A stretch of 64,000 nt of DNA, taken from assembly GCA_040753875.1 (NCBI GenBank), contig JBFMDV010000001.1, positions 51,595 through 115,594 of the forward strand, written 5' to 3'. The notes beneath the pieces were generated by a model, which made no database searches, was not told the origin of the DNA, and saw nothing but the letters and a program-made list of their open reading frames with translations. Position 1 is the first letter of the stretch. Each line of letters opens with the position of its first letter. This stretch comes from Candidatus Zixiibacteriota bacterium (GTDB lineage Bacteria > Zixibacteria > MSB-5A5 > GN15 > FEB-12). Below are positions 37,691 to 43,840 of the stretch, piece by piece. The position numbers were made by a program, and so were the translations under genes.

Positions 37691-37732
37691 GTCATTGCGA
37701 GTCCGAGCGCCTCGCTCGGGCGAAGCAGTCTC
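37691..37732. repeat. REP-like palindromic element after doxX
   Basis: GTCATTGCGAG and CGAAGCAGTCTCG flank a perfect hairpin CCGAGCG (37703-37709)-CCT-CGCTCGG (37713-37719). The GTCATTGCGAG...CGAAGCA-ATCTC layout resembles dispersed palindromic repeats known from several bacterial genomes. Only one copy is seen in this window. Confidence 0.5.
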
Positions 37733-37749
37733 GTACCGTGAAAAGTCCC

Positions 37750-37778
37750 TTGTTCCTCCGGCCGAACCCGCGTAATTT
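37750..37778 (+). promoter_or_regulatory. Promoter of the truncated tRNA-Leu
   Basis: TTGTTC (37750-37755), a 17-nt spacer and TAATTT (37773-37778) precede the tRNA 5' end by 7 nt. The promoter appears intact although the tRNA is not, so it may transcribe into the inserted DNA. Confidence 0.5.
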
Positions 37779-37785
37779 GCTCTCA

Positions 37786-37824
37786 GCCGGAGTGGTGGAA
37801 TAGGTAGACACCAGGGACTTAAAA
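37786..37824 (+). pseudogene. tRNA-Leu (UAA) 5' half, cut at the anticodon loop
   Basis: GCCGGAG acceptor strand, D arm (GTGG..AATAGGTAGACACC) and the anticodon stem 5' side AGGGA followed by loop CTTAAAA (anticodon TAA) match tRNA-Leu. The pairing 3' strand TCCCT is replaced by AGCGA, and neither the variable arm, T arm nor CTCCGGC follows. The change begins at 37825, the sharpest boundary between the chromosomal and accessory parts. Confidence 0.8.
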
Positions 37825-38092
37825 AGCGAATCAGGCGAATCGGATTCTGATTGAGTACCAATGCACTTTGATGGACGGCATGTAGTTGGCCGCAGAAAGT
37901 CGTTGGACTGACTTGGATGCAGTTGGGTTGTTTTGGCTCTCGAGTAGTCACAAATTGGTCACACGCCACTTCCCTTGTAGATTTCTCAGTCTCGTTGCTT
38001 GAGGCAAATGGGCGGGCACGCCACTGATGCTCACTCGTTGAATGAATCGTGTTCGTTAACTGATCGCAGTGGCCATAAAGGAATGGAATACT

Positions 38093-39274
38093 ATGGGTGC
38101 GGCCAGAGATTATACCGTTCAGTATTTTGATGCTCTGAAGGACTATCTGCACGCTGAAAGGGGCATCAGTGGAAAGTTGGAAATCGACCTTAGGAACGTA
38201 AATGGGGTGACTATAGATCGTCTTCGTGGGGCAATCCGGGATCTTCTGGAGAGCAGTCTCGCCGATAGTGCGGTCAGGGACATCCGTACTGATACGACTA
38301 CGAAAATCATAGACCGGAAGATCAGGACAACCGCTGTGGGATTCAGTGATAATCTTGATCTTACCACGAGAATGGGCTTCGTCCTCGGCGAGCAAGTAGT
38401 CCTATGGGATGTCCTGATTCCGAGTATCCTTTTCGATCGCAATGGCATCGATCTCAGGTTACTCAAGGACACGACGGAAAATCTGTTGACTTGGTATTCC
38501 GTTGCTTCAAAGGGCGGGCTGGTTTATTTGAAACACCCTGCCTTTTGGTCGGACGCCTACAAGAGAGACGTTGCCAAGATAAGGAACATACCCGATGTTC
38601 CCAATGATTTCCTAGGGTTGCTCACGGCTGAAGCATTGGCTGAAGAGCATTATGATCTAAGCCCGTATGCGTTCACGCCAGGGACGGTTGAACTGTTCGA
38701 ATTGCATAAGAAACTGAGACAGAAACCGCCGAGTCAGGCCAATTTGGATAATCAGAGTAGTCTCCGACGATTCTTGCGCTGCGGCTCTGTCTACGCGCTC
38801 AGGCATCTGTCACCAGAAGGGTTCTATTCAGTCATCCAAGACGCCGAAGATGTTAGGGGGGATGAGACTTCTCCCATGTATCAGGATGATTGGCGAAAGC
38901 AACTCAAAGAGTATCTAGCTTTCGATACCGGTGATTTATCTGAGCCCGAACGAGAGATTCTTCGGGAAAGGAGACTTGACGAACTCGATAAGGTGATGAA
39001 GCAGCAGGCCATGATTCTGGAAAGGGAATATATCGGCAATCGTGCGAAAGGTGCCGAGAAGGCAGGGGCTGTCTCCGGGCTATTTGGTTCAATCATGGGA
39101 TTCTTTGCCCCGATGCCTGCGGCTATCATAAGCACACTGGGCAATGCTTTCCGTGCTTATGGCCGACTCCGAACGGACTTCGGAGACAAGCTTCCAAAGA
39201 GGAGAGATGAGTTGATCTTCCAGGTCTTTTTCAACTTTGAGAAGCAGTGGGAGCAAGAGTTGAAAGAGGATTAG
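38093..39274 (+). CDS. Hypothetical protein with a Gly-rich hydrophobic C-terminal stretch
   Basis: 393-aa protein from ATG 38093 (AGGA ten bases upstream; an in-frame GTG at 38069 is the alternative). No family is recognised. It is mostly hydrophilic and helical, with a charged stretch (LSEPEREILRERRLDELDKVMKQQ) followed by a small-residue, hydrophobic segment at residues 324-357 (AGAVSGLFGSIMGFF...) that could insert in a membrane. It is the first gene inside the island, where accessory or defence genes often sit, but its role is unknown. Confidence 0.75.
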   Translation: MGAARDYTVQYFDALKDYLHAERGISGKLEIDLRNVNGVTIDRLRGAIRDLLESSLADSAVRDIRTDTTTKIIDRKIRTTAVGFSDNLDLTTRMGFVLGEQVVLWDVLIPSILFDRNGIDLRLLKDTTENLLTWYSVASKGGLVYLKHPAFWSDAYKRDVAKIRNIPDVPNDFLGLLTAEALAEEHYDLSPYAFTPGTVELFELHKKLRQKPPSQANLDNQSSLRRFLRCGSVYALRHLSPEGFYSVIQDAEDVRGDETSPMYQDDWRKQLKEYLAFDTGDLSEPEREILRERRLDELDKVMKQQAMILEREYIGNRAKGAEKAGAVSGLFGSIMGFFAPMPAAIISTLGNAFRAYGRLRTDFGDKLPKRRDELIFQVFFNFEKQWEQELKED

Positions 39275-39331
39275 AAGAGGGGGCGAGGAGCGATGGCTCG
39301 ATAATGCTTCAATAGCTACTCCCCTTTTGTC

Positions 39332-39360
39332 TTGCCAATATCGCCCGACAATCTTATATT
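39332..39360 (+). promoter_or_regulatory. Sigma70-type promoter of the microprotein gene
   Basis: TTGCCA (39332-39337), a 17-nt spacer and TATATT (39355-39360), followed by a short leader with AAAGGAGG at 39377-39384. One of the best promoters in the window. Confidence 0.6.
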
Positions 39361-39389
39361 TGTCTCGCTAGTTAAGAAAGGAGGTCGTC

Positions 39390-39602
39390 ATGAGTTCATG
39401 CAAAGTGAATGGATGCACACACGAGGCAACGCATAAAGGCCTCTGTGGCTTTCATTCCAGTCCGCTGTATGTAAGCGCACTTCCCCCGGACCTTAGAGAC
39501 GGTTCTGACCCACTGCGACCGAGCGCTCTTCCACCTGATCTGAGGTCATCATTCAATCCAATGGCTCCGAGTTATCTTGTCCTCAAGGGATTGAAGAAGT
39601 AA
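39390..39602 (+). CDS. Zinc-knuckle-like microprotein with ALPPDLR repeats
   Basis: 70 aa. The N-terminus has C4-x4-C9-x9-C19-x2-H22 in CKVNGCTHEATHKGLCGFH, a small zinc-binding pattern known from DNA-binding and unknown proteins. The C-terminal half contains ALPPDLR twice (residues 30-36 and 46-52), within a repeat of about 16 residues. It has its own promoter, a strong Shine-Dalgarno sequence (AAAGGAGG) and a terminator, so it is almost certainly expressed. Function unknown. Confidence 0.8.
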   Translation: MSSCKVNGCTHEATHKGLCGFHSSPLYVSALPPDLRDGSDPLRPSALPPDLRSSFNPMAPSYLVLKGLKK

Positions 39603-39634
39603 GCCTTTCACCCCGGACTCATAAGTTTTGCGGC

Positions 39635-39661
39635 AGGCGCCACTCACGATGGGTGGCGCCT
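39635..39661 (+). terminator. Terminator after the microprotein gene
   Basis: Stem AGGCGCCAC (39635-39643) with GTGGCGCCT (39653-39661), followed by TTGTTTC. The T run is short. Confidence 0.6.
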
Positions 39662-39672
39662 TGTTTCATTAT

Positions 39673-39939
39673 TTAGTGCTCTGTACATCGACGTACTTCC
39701 AGCGTATACGGGCTGCCTGACCAGATTTGCGGCTGCGCGATTCCGAGCAGCACGGCATTACCCACCCACGCATTTTCCCCTCGCCACAATCGGGCACCAA
39801 GAAACACGTCCGGCTTGTCCGCTGTCTTGGGCAGGGTATCACAGAGTCTCAGCGACCCGTCCAAGGTCGTACAAGTCTCCACCTTGACGGGCTTGCGCGC
39901 CATGCGGCGACTTGGCCTCCGCTCCGCTGCCGCGAACAC
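39673..39939 (-). CDS. Possible small hypothetical protein
   Basis: 88 aa on the minus strand from GTG 39939, which follows a good GGAGGAG five bases upstream. The sequence (LGARLWRGENAWVGNAVLLGIAQP is the best-looking part) has protein-like composition but no known family. It faces the terminator and microprotein gene. An ATG at 39903 lacks a ribosome-binding site. The strong Shine-Dalgarno sequence is the main support. Confidence 0.4.
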   Translation of the reverse strand: MFAAAERRPSRRMARKPVKVETCTTLDGSLRLCDTLPKTADKPDVFLGARLWRGENAWVGNAVLLGIAQPQIWSGSPYTLEVRRCTEH

Positions 39940-40039
39940 TCCGGCTCCTCCACCCCTCTGTGCTGCTGAGTGACGCGGAGAGACAAGCCGGTGTGCGTCT
40001 CACCACTTCCCACTCACCACCGGAGAAAGGTTCATCCAT

Positions 40040-40357
40040 ATGGACCTGTGCAAAGTGACGCTGCTGGGCGTCGTCGGGGCTGATCCCCGCACCAGCGAGG
40101 GCGACGGCGGGCCGACCGCCGTGCTGCGGTTGGCCATCAACCGCGCGGAGCGCGACCGGAAGACCGGCGCGCTCCTCAAGACCACCGACTGGCACGCGGT
40201 GGTCACCGTCGGCAAGCTCGCCGAGGTCGTCGGGAAGTACGTCCGCAAGGGCGCCCGGCTCTACGTCGAGGGCACGCTGCGCGCGACGAAGGAGAAGGGC
40301 GTCGACGTGCTCGCCCACAACCTCATCATGCTGGGCAGCGCCCGGAAGGCGAAGTAA
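40040..40357 (+). CDS. ssb: Single-stranded DNA-binding protein
   Basis: 105-aa OB-fold SSB, shorter than chromosomal SSB because it lacks the acidic C-terminal tail used to recruit partner proteins. DLCKVTLLGVVGADPRT, AVLRLAINRAERDRKTG, TDWHAVVTVGKLAEVVGKYVRKGARLYVEGTL are typical strands. Such tail-less SSBs occur on plasmids and mobile elements. It follows GGAGAAAGG and is in the GC-rich block. Confidence 0.93.
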   Translation: MDLCKVTLLGVVGADPRTSEGDGGPTAVLRLAINRAERDRKTGALLKTTDWHAVVTVGKLAEVVGKYVRKGARLYVEGTLRATKEKGVDVLAHNLIMLGSARKAK

Positions 40358-40364
40358 GCCGACG

Positions 40365-40398
40365 ACGGAGAGGGGGTAACTCCCCCTCTCCGTTTTTT
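40365..40398 (+). terminator. Strong terminator after ssb
   Basis: Perfect 12-bp stem ACGGAGAGGGGG (40365-40376) with CCCCCTCTCCGT (40382-40393), loop TAACT, then six T residues. It lies between two convergent genes. Confidence 0.92.
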
Positions 40399-40423
40399 CG
40401 TGCTCGGGGAAAACGCTCCCACC

Positions 40424-41707
40424 CTATGTTGGAGCCAGCCACTGCTGGATTTTCTCCTCAATGCTGTGCTTCGGTCGGCAGTAGCGCATGCGCGACTGCG
40501 CGATGATCGCTGCCCGGTGCGCGGGCGTCGGCGCGGGACGCGGGGGTAGCGTCTCCGCGCTGAACGGCTCCGACGTCCGGCCGTCGATGGACAGCCGCAC
40601 GTACGTCGCGAACTGCGGCAGGCTCTGCAGGTCCACCGCGCCGAAGGTCGGCGCGAATTCTCGGCTGAGGATGGCGGCATCCTCTGCGCCGGTGGCGAAG
40701 GCCACCAATGTGCCGGCGTTGCCGAGGATCGCTGACGCGAAGCGCAGCGGCAGCTGCGCGATGAACTGGTTCGCGACACCCGCGAAGTTCAGCCGGTACT
40801 TCCGCGCTTCCGAGAGCATCGTCGGGAAATCCTCGGTCGTGAACGACTGCAGCTCGTCGATGTACGCGTAGAAGTCGCGGCGGGTCGCTTCCGGCGCGTG
40901 CGCCCGACGCAGCGCCGCGAGGTAGAGTTGCGTGAGGAAGAGCGAGCCCAAGAGCGCTGAGGTATCTTCGCCAATCTTCCCCTTTGCCAAATTCAGCAGG
41001 AGAATTTGCCCGTCGTTCAGAATGGCGTCGAAGTCGATCCGCGTCTGCGTCTGCCCGAGGATGTTCCGCGTGAGCGGCGTTGTGAGGAACTGGCCGACCT
41101 TGTTCTGAATTGGCGAGATTGTCTCGGTGCGGAACACCTTCGGGTACTGCTCAAACTCCACCTGCCAGAAGCGCCGCACCACCGGGTCGTGCACGGCAGC
41201 CACAATCCGCGCGCGGTACACGCCGTCGGTGAGCAAGCGCGGGAGTCCGAGGAGTGTGCTGCCGGGCGCTTCCAGCAGTGCCAAGATTGCATTGCGCAGG
41301 ACGTACTCTAAGCGCGGCCCCCACGTGTCCGCCCAAATCTTCTTGAACACCTGCACGAGGCCGGATGCCTGGAGCGACCGCTGGCGCGGGTCCGCGCTGT
41401 GCAAGACGTTGAAGGCAATCGGGTAGTCGAGGTCGGCGGGATTCACGTAGACCGTCTCGTTCACCCGGCGCGCGGGGATGTGGTCGAGTGCCTGCTCGAC
41501 GAGGTCGCCGTGGGGGTCGAAAACCGCTACCCCATTCCCCCCTACGAGGTCCTGCACAATGCAGTTGAGGAGCAGCGTCGATTTCCCCATGCCCGTCTTG
41601 CCCACAATGTACACGGGCCGCCGCCGGTCGGCGGGCTTCAGCCCGAACCGGCGTCGCACATTGCGGTAGTTTGTCTGGCCGAGGATGGTCAAGGGCGCAG
41701 CGTTCAT
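40424..41707 (-). CDS. VirD4/TraG-like conjugative ATPase (type IV secretion DNA-binding family)
   Basis: 427-aa ATPase. Walker A GKTGMGKST at residues 36-44; Walker B FYAYIDE at 279-285; the VFDPHGDLVE segment and GQTQTRIDFDAILNDGQILLLNLAKGKIGEDTSALLGS are typical of the type IV secretion DNA-binding domain family. It has no predicted N-terminal membrane segments, unlike classic coupling proteins. It may be a mobilisation or plasmid-type ATPase; no relaxase or mating-pore gene is seen nearby. Start ATG 41707. Confidence 0.82.
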   Translation of the reverse strand: MNAAPLTILGQTNYRNVRRRFGLKPADRRRPVYIVGKTGMGKSTLLLNCIVQDLVGGNGVAVFDPHGDLVEQALDHIPARRVNETVYVNPADLDYPIAFNVLHSADPRQRSLQASGLVQVFKKIWADTWGPRLEYVLRNAILALLEAPGSTLLGLPRLLTDGVYRARIVAAVHDPVVRRFWQVEFEQYPKVFRTETISPIQNKVGQFLTTPLTRNILGQTQTRIDFDAILNDGQILLLNLAKGKIGEDTSALLGSLFLTQLYLAALRRAHAPEATRRDFYAYIDELQSFTTEDFPTMLSEARKYRLNFAGVANQFIAQLPLRFASAILGNAGTLVAFATGAEDAAILSREFAPTFGAVDLQSLPQFATYVRLSIDGRTSEPFSAETLPPRPAPTPAHRAAIIAQSRMRYCRPKHSIEEKIQQWLAPT

Positions 41708-41882
41708 GCGTCCAGCCTAGCCGAAAACGCTCTCCACAGTCAGCGGGGAAAAGTTGCTCGCCCCGGCAATTGCGGGTCTCTACCGCTCGCGTACCCTCAC
41801 TCCCACGGCGGCAGAGCGAAATCGCACGCTCGCGCCGCACGCACCTTCACAAACTATCCAAAAGACGAAAGGAGAGTATCCC

Positions 41883-42524
41883 ATGCACGACGGGAACGGT
41901 CTCGTCCGCACCATCGAGATCAAGGACAAGCACGGGCGGGTTGTCGAGATCAAGGAGGTTGTCACGTACGCTGGCCTCCTCAACCGCGCCCACCAGGAAG
42001 GCCTCAAATCGATACGCACGAGGCTGGTGCAACGGCCTTCCGCGGAGAACGAGATGACCGCGATTTCCCTCGCAGAGGTCGTGACGGACAAAGGCGTGTT
42101 CCGCGACTACGGCGACGCGAACCCCACGAACGTCACCGCGCGCATCGCGCCGCACATCATCCGCATGTCGGTGACGCGTGCGAAAGCGCGGGCGCTCCGG
42201 GACGCCATCAACGTCGGGGTCATGTCGCTGGAGGAACTCGGGCAGGAGTACGTCAACGGCAACGGCCACGCGGTGGAGGGGAACGGTTCGACGCGCGCCC
42301 GCCGGGCGGACGGCGACCGCCCGCTCACGGACAACCAGCGCAAGTACCTGTTCCGCCTGCTCGACGAGCGCGGCGTGAACGCCGAGGAGGGGGACGCGTG
42401 GCTCTGCCGGACGTGCGGCGTGGCGGCGGTCACGGACATCAGCCGCAAGCAGGCCAGCGAGGTCATCGACCAGCTGGTGGGCGCTGCGGCGGGTACGCCC
42501 GCCGGAGAGGAGCGGCCGTCATGA
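41883..42524 (+). CDS. Conserved hypothetical protein of plasmid/phage type
   Basis: 213-aa protein from ATG 41883, preceded by AAAGGAG; upstream frame is longer but unsupported. The middle is charged; the C-terminal part (LTDNQRKYLFRLLDERG ... CRTCG ... RKQASEVIDQLVG) resembles the small helical module found in several phage and plasmid proteins ending in an L-S-x-x-x-A-S-x-x-I-x-x-L pattern. It overlaps the DUF932 gene (ATGA), and the two are likely co-expressed. Confidence 0.75.
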   Translation: MHDGNGLVRTIEIKDKHGRVVEIKEVVTYAGLLNRAHQEGLKSIRTRLVQRPSAENEMTAISLAEVVTDKGVFRDYGDANPTNVTARIAPHIIRMSVTRAKARALRDAINVGVMSLEELGQEYVNGNGHAVEGNGSTRARRADGDRPLTDNQRKYLFRLLDERGVNAEEGDAWLCRTCGVAAVTDISRKQASEVIDQLVGAAAGTPAGEERPS

Positions 42525-43588
42525 CGAATCTGTACGACGCGCACTCGCAGTGGCTCACCCGGCCCGCGGACGAACGGTTCCCTGACCTCACCGCGCTCCA
42601 CGCGTTCACCCAGCGGCGGCGCGAGGAGTCGAGCGAGGACGCGCGCCACTTTGCCCACGTCCACCTCGCGGTCACGCCGGAGGGCGCTGTTGCGGTCAAC
42701 GGCGAGACCCCACCCGCGTACCTCACCCACTGGGCGTTCAGTCAACTCGCTACGGCGGTCGGCGCGCCCGCGCGCTACCTCCGTTCGCTGCCGCCGCAGA
42801 CCGTGTGCGACTGCCTCACGCACGGTCTCGCGCGCTCCCCGGAGCGGTGCAAGCTGCTCTTCCGCGTTCGGCCGTACCCGAACGGTTCCGGCGAGCAGGT
42901 TCAGATCGCCGCGTTCACGGGCCCCACCTACGGGCGGATTTGGGACGCGGACGTCACGGCGTCGCTCATCGAGGCCGTCGAGGGCACCGGCTGGCACGTG
43001 CCGCCCGCGCACCCCATCCACGGGAGCGCGAGCGCCGGGCTCTACGCCTCAGACCGCGACGTGTTCGCGTTCCTCGTACACGACGCGAACCCCGTCGAGA
43101 TCGGCGACGCCAAACTCAGTCGGGGATTCTTCCTCTGGAACTCCGAGACGGGCGCGGCGACGTTCGGCCTCACGACGTTTCTGTTCAACACCGTCTGCGG
43201 AAACCACATCGTCTGGGGCGCGGAGCACGTCAACGACATCCGCATCGTGCACCGGCACCGGGCTCCCGACCGCTTCACCCGCGAGGCACTGCCGATGCTC
43301 AACCGCTTCGTCGAGAGCCGCACGGTGACAGCAGCTGTCACCGAAACGGTTTCCCGGGCGATGGCGACGAAAGTCGGCGGCGCGTGCGGGGAGGTGCTGC
43401 AGTGGTTCGCCGGAAAGGCGTTCACCAAGCACGAGGTGATCGCCGGGTACCAGGCAGGCCTGAACGCCGGTGACGACGTTGCCACGCTGTGGGGGATGAT
43501 CCAAGGCCTGACGGCGGCGGCCCGCACTCTTCCGTTCGCGGACGCACGGGTTGACCTGGAGCGGCGGGCCGGGGCGCTGTTGAACTAA
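42521..43588 (+). CDS. DUF932 family protein
   Basis: 355-aa protein; the recognisable DUF932 core includes RIWDADVTASLIEAVEG, FLVHDANPVEIGDAKLSRGFFLWNSETGAATFGLTTFLFNTVCGNHIVWG, and the C-terminal LPFADARVDLERRAGALL. DUF932 proteins are common on plasmids and phages; their biochemical role is not established. The start at 42521 overlaps the preceding stop; the long frame upstream from 41399 is a GC-rich shadow. Confidence 0.85.
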   Translation: MTNLYDAHSQWLTRPADERFPDLTALHAFTQRRREESSEDARHFAHVHLAVTPEGAVAVNGETPPAYLTHWAFSQLATAVGAPARYLRSLPPQTVCDCLTHGLARSPERCKLLFRVRPYPNGSGEQVQIAAFTGPTYGRIWDADVTASLIEAVEGTGWHVPPAHPIHGSASAGLYASDRDVFAFLVHDANPVEIGDAKLSRGFFLWNSETGAATFGLTTFLFNTVCGNHIVWGAEHVNDIRIVHRHRAPDRFTREALPMLNRFVESRTVTAAVTETVSRAMATKVGGACGEVLQWFAGKAFTKHEVIAGYQAGLNAGDDVATLWGMIQGLTAAARTLPFADARVDLERRAGALLN

Positions 43589-43711
43589 TCTGCTAAGCGA
43601 ATCCTCATTACCAAAACAAACCTAGAGAGAATACTGGAACCTGGCTCAATATCGAGGGACTGGAACATTGCTCAGTCCCTCTTTCTTATTAGTCCAGAAT
43701 CAAGAAAATCC

Positions 43712-43741
43712 TTTACATTATCGCATAAGTCGCGGTATCAT
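43712..43741 (+). promoter_or_regulatory. Candidate promoter of the restriction operon
   Basis: TTTACA (43712-43717), an 18-nt spacer and TATCAT (43736-43741), about 100 nt upstream of hsdR. No Shine-Dalgarno sequence is seen at hsdR. Confidence 0.4.
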
Positions 43742-43840
43742 CTACGGATAGAGCGGTGGAGACTCTGCTGATTAAATTCACTTCTGTTGCAGACGAATCC
43801 GCCAACGTGCTGAAGGGCCATTTGACTTCCAACTGTTGAT

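Noticed and set aside
37824..38092. Group I intron in tRNA-Leu(UAA), which classically sits in this anticodon loop
   Set aside because: In known cases the intron follows U34 and the 3' exon reappears within a few hundred bases. No matching 3' exon, P/Q/R/S core or closing G was found, and the break follows the whole loop.
41399..42520. Long plus-strand frame opposite the TraG-like gene, leading into DUF932
   Set aside because: It is antisense to a protein with clear Walker motifs and is Arg/Gly-rich as expected of a GC-driven shadow; the real DUF932 start is 42521.
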